Assembly (NCBI RefSeq): GCF_006716815.1
Contig: NZ_VFPS01000003.1
Location: forward strand, 372,001 to 436,000
From: Microbacterium lacticum
GTDB lineage: Bacteria > Actinomycetota > Actinomycetes > Actinomycetales > Microbacteriaceae
Length of the DNA stretch: 64,000 nucleotides
Direction of reading: 5' to 3'
Shown: in pieces, positions 8,367 through 17,557 of the stretch
Layout: each line of letters opens with the position of its first letter
Position numbering within the stretch: position 1 is the first letter of the stretch
Position numbers and translations under genes: made by a program
The notes under the pieces: model-generated
Told to the model about the DNA's origin: nothing
What the model saw: the letters and a program-made list of their open reading frames with translations, nothing else
The model's database searches: none

Positions 8367-9089
8367 ATGGCCGTGGCATCCGCTCTTCCCCCGGTCGTCG
8401 ACGCGGAGACGTGGTGGCGAGATCTCGAAGCGCTGCGCGTGCGCGAGAAGGCGGCGACGCGCGAGCTCGACGCGGTGGCGGCGCAGCGGCGGCGGATGCC
8501 GATGGTCGAGCTGCCCGAGTACACGCTCGACGGCCCCGACGGGCCGGTGACGCTCGCCGAGATATTCGGCGACAAGACGCAGCTGATCGTCTACAGCCAC
8601 ATGTGGTTCCCGGGGAAGACGTGGCAGTGCCCCGGCTGCACGGGGTGGACGTCGCAGTTCACGCGGCTGGAGTTCCTCGACGACTACGACGCGCGGTTCG
8701 TGATCGTCACGCAGGGGCCGATCGAGGAGGCGCTGGCCTACAAGGAGCGGGTCGGCAACGAAATGGAGTGGTACTCGACCGCGAACAGCCCGTTCGGCGC
8801 CGACATGGGTGCGCCGCCGGAGGAGGGGTTCGCGGTGAACGTGTTCCTGCGCGACGGCGACACGGTCTATCGCACCTGGCACACCGACGGGCGTGGCACC
8901 GAGCAGCTCGGGCACATGCACGGCCTCGTCGACGTGCTGCCGTACGGGCGGCAGGAGGAGTGGCAGGAGGTTCCCGACGGCTGGCCGCAGCATCCGACCT
9001 ATGAGGGCGGGGCGACCTCGCAGGACATCGCCGCCGCGTACGGGCGTGCCCCGGCCGCCGCCGACCGCGAGGCCGGGCAGGAGAGCTAG
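8367..9089 (+). CDS. DUF899 family thioredoxin-like protein
   Basis: 240 residues starting MAVASALPPVVDAETWWRDL. It carries the DUF899 pattern: an N-terminal helix with LRVREKAATRELDAVAAQRRRMPMVE, then TLAEIFGDKTQLIVYSHMWF and the redox-like CPGCTGW segment in a thioredoxin-type fold (GKTWQCPGCTGWTSQF), later YSTANSPFGADMG and HGLVDVLPYGRQEEWQ. DUF899 proteins are predicted thiol-disulfide proteins of unknown partner. ATG has a good ribosome binding site (GAAGGAGAATCGC). Divergent from ldh. Confidence 0.88.
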   Translation: MAVASALPPVVDAETWWRDLEALRVREKAATRELDAVAAQRRRMPMVELPEYTLDGPDGPVTLAEIFGDKTQLIVYSHMWFPGKTWQCPGCTGWTSQFTRLEFLDDYDARFVIVTQGPIEEALAYKERVGNEMEWYSTANSPFGADMGAPPEEGFAVNVFLRDGDTVYRTWHTDGRGTEQLGHMHGLVDVLPYGRQEEWQEVPDGWPQHPTYEGGATSQDIAAAYGRAPAAADREAGQES

Positions 9090-9105
9090 ACCGGCCGCGA
9101 CGCAG

Positions 9106-10500
9106 CTACGGCCCGGTGGCCTCCGCGGTGGATGCCTCGCTCTCGCGCGGCGGGTTGCGGATGCCGAGCAGCGAGACGACGCCCCCGATGACGAGCAGGA
9201 TCGCCGTCACCACGGCGGCGCGGTGGAAGCCGGCGAGGTCGAGCGCCCCGCCGGTGATGGCGCCGAGCGCCGCGATGGGCAGCAGCCCCGCGACGCGGGC
9301 GACGGCATTGTTGACGGCCGACGCGATGCCGGCCCGCTCCGAGTCGGCCGCCCCGAGGATCGCCGCGGTCAGGGGCGAGACCGTGAGCGCGAGCCCGAAC
9401 CCGAACACGACCATCGCGGGGAACACCTGCCACCAGTAGTCGAAGTCGGCCGCGACGGTCAGCAGCAGCACGGCGCCGACGGCCATGATGAGCGGCCCGA
9501 CGGTCATGAACAGGCGCGGCCCCCAGCGCCCGGCGAGCGCACCGGCGCGGGGGCTGAGCACGATCATGACGATCGTCGTCGGCAGGCTCGCGAGGCCCGC
9601 CAGGGTGGCGGTGAGGCTGGCGCCCTGCTGCAGGTAGACGGCGAGCACGAAACCGTTGAGGGCGAGCGCGGCGTAGACGAAGAAGGTGGCGAGGTTTCCG
9701 GCCGAGAACGTGCGGCTGCGGAACAGGTCGAGCGGGAGGATCGGGTCGGCGACGTGGCGTTGTCGCCAGACGAAGGCGACGAGCAGGGCGAGGCCGCCGA
9801 CCCCGGGCAGCCAGATCCACGGCGCCGACCAGCCGGCGTTCGGCTGTTCGATGAGCGCGAAGACCGCGCCGCCGAGGCCGAACGTGCACATGAGGGCGCC
9901 GACGATGTCGACACGGGCATCCGGTCGTCTCGTCTCGCGGTGGTCGAGGCGCGTCAAGAACCAGAGCGACACTGCGATCGGCAGCACGTTCAGCAGGAAC
10001 GCCCATCGCCAGGAGAGGTGGTCGACGATGAGGCCGCCCAGGAGCGGGCCGACGATCATCGCCGCCGTCGTCGAGGCGGTCCAGATGCCGATGGCGCGCG
10101 AGCGCAGGGGCTCGACCATCGTTGAGGTGATGAGGGCGAGCGAGCTCGGCACGAGGAAGGCGCCCGCCGCGCCCTGTGCGGCCCGGGCGATGACGAGGAA
10201 GACCGCGTCGGGGGCGAGTGCGACGGCGATGGATGCCACGCCGAAGGCGATGAGGCCGATGCGGAGGACGAGGATGCGGCCGAACGCGTCGCTGACCGCG
10301 CCGGCGACGAGGATGAGCGCGCTGAGGGTGATGAGGTAGGCGTCGACGGTCCACTGCTGCGTGACGAGCCCGCCGCCGAGGTCGCGCGCGATCGCGGGCA
10401 GGGCGACGTTCACGATCGTGGAGTCGAGGAACGCGACGAACGAGCCGAGGATCGCGATCGTCAGCACGAGGCGCTGCTGGCCAGTCATCCGTTCCGTCAT
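9106..10500 (-). CDS. MFS drug exporter, DHA2 (EmrB/QacA) type
   Basis: 464 residues with about 14 hydrophobic segments. Motif D1-like LDSTIVNVALPAIARDLG at residues 25-42 and motif A-type GAVSDAFGRILVLRIG near residue 67 mark the DHA2 family of proton-coupled multidrug exporters. MGPLLGG-type motif C appears as IVGPLLGGLIVDHLSWRWAFLLNV. Start ATG at 10500 is preceded by GGAGGGG; a TAGCGT box sits about 20 nt further up, so this transcript has a leader. Substrate cannot be told. It converges on the DUF899 gene, 16 nt apart. Confidence 0.92.
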   Translation of the reverse strand: MTERMTGQQRLVLTIAILGSFVAFLDSTIVNVALPAIARDLGGGLVTQQWTVDAYLITLSALILVAGAVSDAFGRILVLRIGLIAFGVASIAVALAPDAVFLVIARAAQGAAGAFLVPSSLALITSTMVEPLRSRAIGIWTASTTAAMIVGPLLGGLIVDHLSWRWAFLLNVLPIAVSLWFLTRLDHRETRRPDARVDIVGALMCTFGLGGAVFALIEQPNAGWSAPWIWLPGVGGLALLVAFVWRQRHVADPILPLDLFRSRTFSAGNLATFFVYAALALNGFVLAVYLQQGASLTATLAGLASLPTTIVMIVLSPRAGALAGRWGPRLFMTVGPLIMAVGAVLLLTVAADFDYWWQVFPAMVVFGFGLALTVSPLTAAILGAADSERAGIASAVNNAVARVAGLLPIAALGAITGGALDLAGFHRAAVVTAILLVIGGVVSLLGIRNPPRESEASTAEATGP

Positions 10501-10543
10501 CGCGCACCCCTCCGTGCGACACGCTACGCCGCCTCGGCGACAT

Positions 10544-10549
10544 CAGGCT
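10544..10549 (+). promoter_or_regulatory. -10 box (CAGGCT) for a leaderless start
   Basis: CAGGCT, then CGGGCC, then ATG at 10556: 6-nt spacing. The box deviates at its first base from TANNNT. Confidence 0.4.
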
Positions 10550-10555
10550 CGGGCC

Positions 10556-11598
10556 ATGGCTTCTGTGCGCGGCGCCCACCTGGTCGGCAGCCTCACCTAC
10601 CCCGACGCGGAGTCGGCGATGATCGCCGCCGCGGAGAACCTCGGCGGCCTGCTGCGGCGCATCCCCGACGGCGAGCCGGGCGACCGGTTCCACTGGATCA
10701 TGTTCCAGCCCGACGTGCTCGCGCGGGCGGAGGGCATCGAGCGGGTGGGCGATGAGCCGATCATGATCGGACACCTCGACGGGCGGCCGCTGCGCATCGC
10801 CGACGGGGTGGATGCCGCGGACATCCGTCTTCCCGAGCTCGGCTACGCGCGGGCGGCAGCGGAGTCGTACGAGGTCTTCACTCGGCTGCGCGCCGAGGGC
10901 GTGATCGCCCCGGGACGCGCGTCCAGGTGGCGCTGCCGACGCCGACGGCGGTGATCGGCGCGTTCTTCACGGGGGAGGACCGGCAGGCGATCGAGCCGGT
11001 GTATCGCGACCTGGTCTATCGCGAGCTCGACGGTGTGCTCGCGGCCGTGCCGAACCACGACCTCGCGATCCAGTGGGACTGCGCCGTCGAGTTCGCCGTC
11101 ATCGAGACGCACGCCCATCCCGGCGGGTCGACGCCGTGGTGGACGGGCGACGTGTGGGAGGGGCTGGTGGCGCGGGCGGCCGACGCGATCGACCGTGTGC
11201 CGACCGACGTCGAAGTCGGCGTGCGCCTCTGCTACGGCGACGTCAGCGAGCGGCACTTCGTCGAACCGCGCGATGCCGCGAACCTCACGCGTTTCGTGAA
11301 CGAGCTGACGGATGCCACCACCCGCCCGATCACGTGGATCCACCTACCGGTGCCGATCGAGCGCGACGACGACGCGTACTTCGCGCCGCTCGAGGAGCTT
11401 GCGATCGGGGACGCGGAGCTGTATCTCGGGCTCGTACACCGCGAAGACGGTGTCGCGGGCGCCGCGCGGCGGATCGAGGCCGCGGGTCGCCACGTCGAGG
11501 AGTTCGGCGTCGCCACGGAGTGCGGCATCGGCCGCGCCCCGCAGGATGCCACGGCGGACATCTTCCGCACGCACGTCGCGGTCGCGGCTGGCCGCTGA
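10556..11598 (+). pseudogene. MetE-like (cobalamin-independent methionine synthase family) protein, frameshifted
   Basis: Two reading frames make up one protein of about 347 residues. The first begins MASVRGAHLVGSLTYPDAES and runs to VIAPG near 10912; the second resumes with RVQVALPTPTAVIGAFF and ends ATADIFRTHVAVAAGR. The frames are offset by one base, and restoring one nucleotide near 10913-10916 (CCGGGACGCG) gives a continuous protein. Segments such as IQWDCAVEFAVIE and VGVRLCYGDVSERHF resemble the short MetE/UROD-like proteins of actinobacteria. Either a true mutation or a sequencing error; the rest of the protein looks intact, which favours a recent event or an error. Confidence 0.75.
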
Positions 11599-11627
11599 GC
11601 CGGTTCGCGGCATCCTTCTCGGTGTCG

Positions 11628-11633
11628 TAAGAT
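11628..11633 (+). promoter_or_regulatory. -10 box of tRNA-Ser
   Basis: TAAGAT lies 7 nt before the mature 5' end of the tRNA, a usual place for a tRNA promoter in this group. Confidence 0.5.
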
Positions 11634-11640
11634 GGACGAC

Positions 11641-11731
11641 GGTGACGTGTCCGAGCGGCCGAAGGTGCAACTCTCGAAAAGTTGTGTAGGGTAACCCCCT
11701 ACCGTGGGTTCAAATCCCACCGTCACCGCCA
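11641..11731 (+). tRNA. tRNA-Ser (anticodon CGA)
   Basis: The acceptor stem GGTGACG pairs with CGTCACC (11721-11727), followed by discriminator G and an encoded CCA. The D arm, the anticodon stem CAACT/AGTTG around loop CTCGAAA (anticodon CGA), a long variable arm (GTGTAGGGTAACCCCCTAC) and the T arm GTGGGTTCAAATCCCAC are all present. The long variable arm and the anticodon both give serine, reading UCG codons. The site appears to mark the left edge of an insertion-rich region. Confidence 0.97.
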
Positions 11732-12055
11732 AGTGAGTCACGTTGGAACCCCCCTGTAAGCGGTAGCTTGCCGGGGGTTTCTGCGTGACGGGCTCCTGCG
11801 GTTTCGGCGCTTCGCCCGCCCTGTAGGGCCGCTGCTGCGCGCAGCTGCCCCTTTCCGGGCACAAGTCCAGCTACGGCCGCAACCGGCGCGGAAAGCGCCC
11901 CGTTCACGCGTGCCACGGCCTCGAACGTGGCCTGGGCGAGCGTCTCACCGTCTTTGTCGACGAGGTCAATCTCGAAGTAGTCGAAGAGGGCTTGGTTGAG
12001 ACTTCGCCTCGTCTCCTCATTGCCGCGCTCGTAGACACGCGCTGCGTGTTCTAGG
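11710..12055 (-). pseudogene. serine integrase, C-terminal part (disconnected)
   Basis: Reading the minus strand from 12055, the frame LEHAARVYERGNEETRRSLN / QALFDYFEIDLVDKDGETLA continues exactly the frame broken at 13126 (FARLETVLNA). If the IS481-family element and one copy of its 6-bp duplication are removed, the two parts form one open frame. It would add about 115 residues, ending SLGGDGGI with a TGA that lies inside the tRNA-Ser gene on the opposite strand. The C-terminal tail therefore overlaps the tRNA 3' end antisense. Confidence 0.75.
11737..11790 (+). terminator. terminator of tRNA-Ser
   Basis: AACCCCC (11747-) pairs with GGGGGTTT (11773-11780), and the stem is extended by outer arms GTCACG/CGTGAC. 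It lies immediately 3' of the tRNA. Confidence 0.6.
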
Positions 12056-13119
12056 TGTACTGACCCAGATCGTTGTTGACGTAGGAGAGACCTCCGGGGT
12101 CGAGTTGGAGCTGTCTAAGTTCTTCAGCTCAAACGCACGGAGGTCTCTCTTGTCTCACGCTAATGCCCGGCTGACTCCGGCCGGCCGGTTGATCATGGTT
12201 CAGCGCATCCAGTCGGGGCGTGCGGTCGCGCATGTTGCCGCGGAAATGGGGATCTCCCGCACGACCGCGTGGCGGTGGTGGCGCAGGTTCCGGGAGTGCG
12301 GCCCGGCGGGCCTGATCGATCGTTCCAGCGTCGCCCGCTCCCACCCTCGCCAGACCAAAGCGTGCGTGGAGGCGAGGGTGCGGATCATGCGGCACCTCAC
12401 TCGGCGTGGGCCGGTGTTCATCGCTGACAAGCTCGGCTTGCAGGCCTCAACGGTCGGTAGGGTGTTGCGCCGCCACCACGTGCCGTTGCTGCGGGAGCTG
12501 GACCCGGTCACGGGGTCCGTGATCCGCGCGACCCGCCGATCCGCGCAGCGTTACGAGCATGATCATCCCGGGTCCCTGATCCACGTTGATGTGAAGAAAC
12601 TCGGCCGTATCCCCGACGGCGGCGGATGGCGTCTGCATGGCCGCGGGCAACGTCCTGCGCGCAAGCGGGGCCTGGGTTACGACTACGTGCACACCGTCAT
12701 CGACGACCATTCCCGAGTTGCTTACGCGGAGATCCACGACGACGAGAAAGGCACCACCGCGGCGGGCGTCCTCGACCGCGCGATCGCGTTCTACGCGCGC
12801 CTCGGCGTCACAGTCGAACGCGTCATCAGCGACAACGCGTTCGCTTACCGCCACTCGGCCGCGTTCAAGGCCGTGGTCGACGCGCACGGCATCCGACAGC
12901 GGTTCATCAAACCGCACTGCCCCTGGACCAACGGGAAAGTCGAACGCCTCAACCGCACCCTCGCCACCGAGTGGGCCTACGCCCGCCCCTGGAGCTCGAA
13001 CGACGACCGAAAAGCAGGGTTGACGACCTGGCTCGACTACTACAACCTAGACAGGCACCACCTCGGCATCGGAGGCAAAACCCCCATCGACCGAATCAAC
13101 AACGGTCGAGGTCAGTACA
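12056..13119 (+). mobile_element. IS481-family insertion sequence, complete
   Basis: 1,064 bp bounded by imperfect inverted repeats starting TGTACTGACC at both ends. It is flanked by identical 6-bp direct repeats TCTAGG (12050-12055 and 13120-13125). It carries one transposase and sits inside the serine integrase gene. The perfect duplication and intact transposase indicate a recent insertion. Confidence 0.9.
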
Positions 13120-13124
13120 TCTAG
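12150..13124 (+). CDS. IS481-family transposase
   Basis: About 324 residues, LSHANARLTPAGRLIMVQRI at the start. TTG at 12150 follows GGAGG at good spacing and matches the family's usual N-terminus; an upstream TTG at 12105 is possible but lacks family support. Domains: N-terminal helix-turn-helix (MGISRTTAWRWWRRFRECG) followed by an rve DDE core with Asp in IHVDVKKLGRIPDGG, Asp in RVISDNAFAYR and Glu in WTNGKVERLNRTL. The stop codon lies just beyond the IS end, in the duplicated target, so its last residue comes from host DNA. Confidence 0.9.
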   Translation: MSHANARLTPAGRLIMVQRIQSGRAVAHVAAEMGISRTTAWRWWRRFRECGPAGLIDRSSVARSHPRQTKACVEARVRIMRHLTRRGPVFIADKLGLQASTVGRVLRRHHVPLLRELDPVTGSVIRATRRSAQRYEHDHPGSLIHVDVKKLGRIPDGGGWRLHGRGQRPARKRGLGYDYVHTVIDDHSRVAYAEIHDDEKGTTAAGVLDRAIAFYARLGVTVERVISDNAFAYRHSAAFKAVVDAHGIRQRFIKPHCPWTNGKVERLNRTLATEWAYARPWSSNDDRKAGLTTWLDYYNLDRHHLGIGGKTPIDRINNGRGQYI

Positions 13125-13125
13125 G

Positions 13126-14520
13126 GCATTCAGCACGGTCTCGAGTCGGGCGAATAGCTGCGCTCGGTCGTCTTCGGCAGAGAGTAGCTGGCCCTTGGCG
13201 TCAGCGATCTCTCGCTCGACCTGCATCTGCCGAGGCTTGAGGTCTTCGCCGGAGATGGCATCGTCCAGATACGCATCGATGAGCTTCTGCTTCTTTCGCT
13301 CCAGTGTCACCAGCCGTGCTTGTTGCCGGGCCAGGTTCTCGGCGCTGTCTTTCAGATATTCATCCAACTGTCGAGTGGCGGCTGCGCGAGCTTCTTCGAC
13401 TTCGTCGCTGGTGAGCAGTCCCTTGCTGTACCACTCCTGCAGCGTTGCATCCTCGGCTTTCTCGACCGCGATGTACGGCAGGTCGCAGGTAGTGCGGCCA
13501 GTGTGTCGTCCAAGGCAGAAGAAGTACTCATACTCCCCGCCCTTGCCTCGGCTTTTGCCGTAGCCCATGCGACCACCACACCGGGCGCAGCGAAGTGAAC
13601 CCTTGAGTGGATGGTTCATCTTCCATGAGCGATCGCCAGAGATGCGACGCCCGGCGAGTAGGTCCTGACAGTGAAACCACGTCTTCTCGTCGATGAGCGG
13701 TTCATGCGCGCCGGGCAGCACCGTTCCTTGGTAGACGATCTTCCCGATGTAGTACGGGTTTTTCAGGAACCGATGCACCTGAGCGTCGCTGAGGGGTGTG
13801 CCTCGATATTTCTGCGTCACCCGGCTACGGAGTCCTCGTTCTTCGAGAGCATCACGCAGAGTCGAGATGCTCCAGTCGCCGGTCGCGTAGGTGCGAAACG
13901 CCCAGGCGATGTGCGGTGCTCGCTCCTCATCAAGCTGAATGCCTTTGACCTCTTGCCCGTTGACGCGTGCGAGCGTGTTTGTGTAGCCGATCGGTGCGAC
14001 GCCGTGCGGGCCACCGTTTCGCGCCTTCTGGGCCATCCCCTTCTTCGACTCGTTCGACAGGTTCGAGGAGTAGTACTCGGCGAAGCCCGCCAGGATGGCG
14101 TGCATCAGCTTGCCGCTCGGCGTCTCGTCAATCAGCTCACTGACCGACACCAGCGTCGCCCCGGCTTCTTGGATGGCCATCACGATTTGGACGTCGTCGA
14201 CGCGGTTCCGTGCCAGGCGGTCGAGCTTGTGGACGATGACGTAGTCAACGCCCGCGCCGAGCCCCGCGACGTCCGCCAGCATCTGCTGTAGCTGTGGCCG
14301 CCCGGCGGTTCTGGCCGACTCCCCGGCATCGATGTACTCGCCAACAACCTCTGCGCCAAGCTCTCTCGCCTTCTGGCGGCAGTACTCGCGTTGTTGAGGG
14401 ATGGAGTATCCCTCGGCCTCGCCATTCTTCCGGGCTTGCCTGGGTGTACTCACGCGCAGGTACAGGAACGCCCGCTTGAGCGGGAGGGCGTCTGGAACTG
14501 TGAGGCCGATCTGAGAAACG
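13126..14520 (-). pseudogene. large serine integrase, N-terminal and middle part
   Basis: Continues the frame LKRAFLYLRVSTPRQARKNG (resolvase N-terminal domain, nucleophile Ser in RVST), then VIVHKLDRLARN, ESKKGMAQKARNGGPHG, a recombinase domain (PLSDAQVHRFLKNPYYIG), a zinc ribbon CARCGGRMGYG...FFCLGRHTGRTTC and a long coiled coil to FARLETVLNA. This is the architecture of large serine recombinases that integrate phages and integrative elements. No start codon exists before LPLKRAFLYL: the sequence upstream of 14521 is ISL3 DNA. Both ends are therefore lost to insertions (IS481 family at the 3' end). Its neighbour tRNA-Ser(CGA) is a plausible integration target, by inference. Confidence 0.85.
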
Positions 14521-16009
14521 GGCTCTTCGGACTTTAGGTGGGGGTGGTGGGGTCGAGGCCGCCGGCGATGAGGAGCATGCGGAGTCGGTAGTTGTCGTAG
14601 TTGCGGAAGCCGCGGGCGACGCGGCGGGCGAGTTCGATGAGGCCGTTCACGGCCTCGGTGCCGCCGTTGGATGACCGGTCGGTATCCCAGTAGGACAGGA
14701 ACGCGGCCCGCCACTGACGCAGGGTGCGGCCGAGTCGGGCGATCTCGGGGATCGGGCAGGTCGGGAGCGATTCGAGCACGTGCTCGGCGATCTTGCGCCC
14801 GGTGGCGAGGTCGGCATGCCGGTAGGCGTCGCGGAGTTGCTGCGCGGCCTGCCAGGCGACGTCGACCTCGACGTGCTCCTCGCGCTGCGTGAACGCGGCA
14901 TCGAGCCGGGCCTTCTGCCGGTCGGTGAGTCGTTCCTGCCCGGCGCGGAGGATGTTGCGGATCCCGTAGAGCGCATCACCTCTGCGTCCGCGGTGCCCGA
15001 GGGTGTCTTGCTGGACGCGGCGGCGGACCTCATCGACCGCGGTGGTGCCGAGCTTGACGACGTGGAACGCGTCGAGCACCGCGACGGTATCGTCGAGCTC
15101 GTCGTCGAGGGCCTTCTTGTAGCCGGCGAACGGGTCCAGCGTCGCGACCTGCACCCCGTCGCGGAACTCCTGCCCGCGCTCTTGCAGCCAGTCGGCGTAG
15201 GCCTTCGCGCTGCGCCCGGGCACGAGGTCCAGCAGGCGGGCCCTCACCCGCCCGGACGCATCGCGCGACAGGTCGACCATCCCGGTCAGTTCCTTCGGAC
15301 CCCGCCCGCCATCGGCGACGGGTCTGGTGGACACGTGGTGCCAGAGGTGCTCGTCGACGCCGAGCGTGGTGACCCCGTCGAAGCGGGACCCGTCCGCGGC
15401 GCGCGTCTCGAGCACCGGCCTGACGTGTCGCCAGACCGTGCGCCACGACACCCCGAGCTGGCGGGCGACGCCCTGCACCGACGCGTTCTCCCTCCGCATC
15501 TGCCCCACCGCCCAGATCACCGCTCGGGCCGTGAGCTTGGCGCGAGGCGCGGCGACCAGAGCGTTCTGCTCGGTGAACGACTCCCTCGGGCACGCCTCAT
15601 CAGCGCACCGGAACCTGCGCTTGCGCCACCGGACCCGCACCGCAGCGGCGCTCATCGGCGCATCGACCAGCACGAGCGCCTTCCGGCCCCGCGACTCGGC
15701 GACCTGCCCGCACCCCGGGCACCCGACCGGCCCCGGCGGGGACTCGACGTCGATCAGGAGCACGCCGTCGCGGCAGCGCTCGACAGCCACCACGTGCAGC
15801 CCGCCGAGGCCGACGAGCACATCGCAGCGATCACAGTAGACAGCAGAAGACGGGCACGCAGCGGCGCACCCCGTAGCATCGGGCACGGGTCGAGGTCTCC
15901 GAACGGAAAGGAAGCTTGATCGCTACCGATCCTCGGGGCCTCGACCCGCCCCACCCCGTCACCACGCGGCCCCGCACATCACCCACCCCCACCTAAAGTC
16001 CGAAGAGCC
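14521..16009 (-). mobile_element. ISL3-family insertion sequence, copy 1
   Basis: About 1.49 kb with perfect terminal inverted repeats of at least 20 bp (outer sequence GGCTCTTCGGACTTTAGGTG). One transposase gene fills it. The flanking 8-mers do not match (GAGAAACG on the left, CAAGCGGC on the right), so the original target duplication has been lost, perhaps through the second copy lying next door. Confidence 0.9.
14534..15886 (-). CDS. ISL3-family transposase, copy 1
   Basis: 450 residues, GTG start. N-terminal zinc-binding region (CDRCDVLVGL; GCPGCGQVAES; FRCADEACPRESF), a helix-turn-helix (QGVARQLGVSWRTVWRHV) and the DDE ISL3 core: TTLGVDEHLWHHVS, ATLDPFAGYKKALDD and DAFHVVKLG, with the C-terminal SSNGGTEAVNGLIELARRVARGFRNYDNYR holding the Glu. 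It appears full length and intact. Confidence 0.93.
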   Translation of the reverse strand: MPDATGCAAACPSSAVYCDRCDVLVGLGGLHVVAVERCRDGVLLIDVESPPGPVGCPGCGQVAESRGRKALVLVDAPMSAAAVRVRWRKRRFRCADEACPRESFTEQNALVAAPRAKLTARAVIWAVGQMRRENASVQGVARQLGVSWRTVWRHVRPVLETRAADGSRFDGVTTLGVDEHLWHHVSTRPVADGGRGPKELTGMVDLSRDASGRVRARLLDLVPGRSAKAYADWLQERGQEFRDGVQVATLDPFAGYKKALDDELDDTVAVLDAFHVVKLGTTAVDEVRRRVQQDTLGHRGRRGDALYGIRNILRAGQERLTDRQKARLDAAFTQREEHVEVDVAWQAAQQLRDAYRHADLATGRKIAEHVLESLPTCPIPEIARLGRTLRQWRAAFLSYWDTDRSSNGGTEAVNGLIELARRVARGFRNYDNYRLRMLLIAGGLDPTTPT

Positions 16010-16014
16010 CAAGC

Positions 16015-17471
16015 GGCTCTTCGGACATTCGGTGGGGGTCATGGGGTGAGGCCGCCGGCGGCGAGGAGCATGCGGAGCCGGTAGTTGTCGCGGTTGCGGT
16101 AGCCGCGGGCGAGGCGGCGGTGGAGCTCGATGATCCCGTTCACCGCCTCAGTGCCGCCGTTCGATGATCGTCCGGTCGTGAAGTAGGCCAGGAACGCGGC
16201 TCGCCAGCGGCGGAGGGTGCGGCCGAGGCGGGCGATCTCGGGGATCGGGCAGGTGTGGAATGTGTCGACGACCTTCTCGGCGATCCGCCGCCCCTCGGCG
16301 AGGTCCTTCTGGTGGTAGGCGGAACGCAGTTGCTGGGCGCACTGCCATGCGACGAACACCTCGTCGTGCGCGGGGTCGGCCTCGATCGCTGCCGCGAGCC
16401 TGGTCCGCTGCTTCTCGGTGAGGTTCTCGGCGCCGGCGCGGAGGATGGTCTGGATCCCGTAGAGCGGATCGCCCTTCCGGCCGCGGTGACCGAGGGTGTC
16501 CTGCTGGACACGTCGGCGGACCTCGTCGACGGCGGCGGTGCCGAGCTTGACGACGTGGAACGCGTCGAGCACCGCGACGGCGTCCTCGAGCTTGTCGTCG
16601 ATCGCGGTCTTGTATCCGGCGAACGGGTCCAACGCCGCGACCTTCACGTTGTTCCGGAACGCGTCGCCGCGCTCGTCGAGCCAGGCCGCGTAGGCCTTCC
16701 CCGATCTGCCCGGCACGAGGTCGAGCAGCCGGGCACGGGTGCGACCGTGCTCATCCCGGGTCAGGTCGACCATCCCGGTCAGCTCCTTCGGGCCGCGCTT
16801 GCGGGAGTCGACGTGATGCCAGATGTGCTCGTCGACGCCGAGGGTGGTGACGTTCTCGAACCGGGACTCGTCGGCAGCCAGCTTGACGAGTTCGGGCTCA
16901 ACGGCCCGCCACACCGTCTTCCACGACGTGCCCAGCTGTCGGGCCAGGCCCGCGATCGTGGCGTGCTCGCGGCGCAGCTGCCCGATCGCCCACGTCACCG
17001 CGCGCATGGTGATCGACCCGCGCGCGGCGACCAGGGTCGGGACCTGCTCCACGAACGTCCTCCTCATGCAGTCGGGATCATCACAACGCCACACCCGCTG
17101 CCGCCAGATCAGTCGCACCCGCGTCGCGCCGGGCACGTCGTGAAGAACGCGGCGGCGGCGACCCCGACCGACAGCGAGCACCCCGCACGACGGGCAACCG
17201 GCCGGCGCCGCGGGGCTCGAGACCGTCACCACCAGCAGCCCGTCCAGACGCTCGACCGCCTCGACATGGACGCCGTCGAGACCGAGCAGCAGATCGCAGC
17301 GGGAGCACGGGCAAGCGGCAGAGCGCGCATCAGCGCACCCCGAACTATGGTGAGACACGTCGAGGTCCTCGGTTGGAGCAGCAGTTGGCGCTACTGATCC
17401 TCGGGGACCTCGACCCCTACCCGCCCGAACTCACCCGGCGAGCCTCACCCCCACCGGAAGTCCGAAGAGCC
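16015..17471 (-). mobile_element. ISL3-family insertion sequence, copy 2
   Basis: About 1.46 kb bounded by GGCTCTTCGG at the left and CCGAAGAGCC at the right, five bases from copy 1 and in the same orientation. Inner terminal repeats differ from copy 1 (GACATTCGGTGGGGGT versus GACTTTAGGTGGGGGT), so it is a related but distinct element, not a duplication. Confidence 0.88.
16039..17358 (-). CDS. ISL3-family transposase, copy 2
   Basis: 439 residues, GTG start (MSHHSSGCADARSAACPCSR). Same architecture as its neighbour: Cys pairs, helix-turn-helix (AGLARQLGTSWKTVWRAV), catalytic blocks TTLGVDEHIWHHVDS, AALDPFAGYKTAIDD and SSNGGTEAVNGIIELHRRLARGYRNRDNYRL. It is clearly diverged from copy 1 at residue level, so the two came in separately. 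Intact. Confidence 0.93.
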   Translation of the reverse strand: MSHHSSGCADARSAACPCSRCDLLLGLDGVHVEAVERLDGLLVVTVSSPAAPAGCPSCGVLAVGRGRRRRVLHDVPGATRVRLIWRQRVWRCDDPDCMRRTFVEQVPTLVAARGSITMRAVTWAIGQLRREHATIAGLARQLGTSWKTVWRAVEPELVKLAADESRFENVTTLGVDEHIWHHVDSRKRGPKELTGMVDLTRDEHGRTRARLLDLVPGRSGKAYAAWLDERGDAFRNNVKVAALDPFAGYKTAIDDKLEDAVAVLDAFHVVKLGTAAVDEVRRRVQQDTLGHRGRKGDPLYGIQTILRAGAENLTEKQRTRLAAAIEADPAHDEVFVAWQCAQQLRSAYHQKDLAEGRRIAEKVVDTFHTCPIPEIARLGRTLRRWRAAFLAYFTTGRSSNGGTEAVNGIIELHRRLARGYRNRDNYRLRMLLAAGGLTP

Positions 17472-17557
17472 CGATTTGTATCCGTGTCGGTGCCGTTGAT
17501 ATAGGGCAACTCAGCGCCGTCGGGACCGTACTTTGCGCCTCTCCCGACTGATACGAG

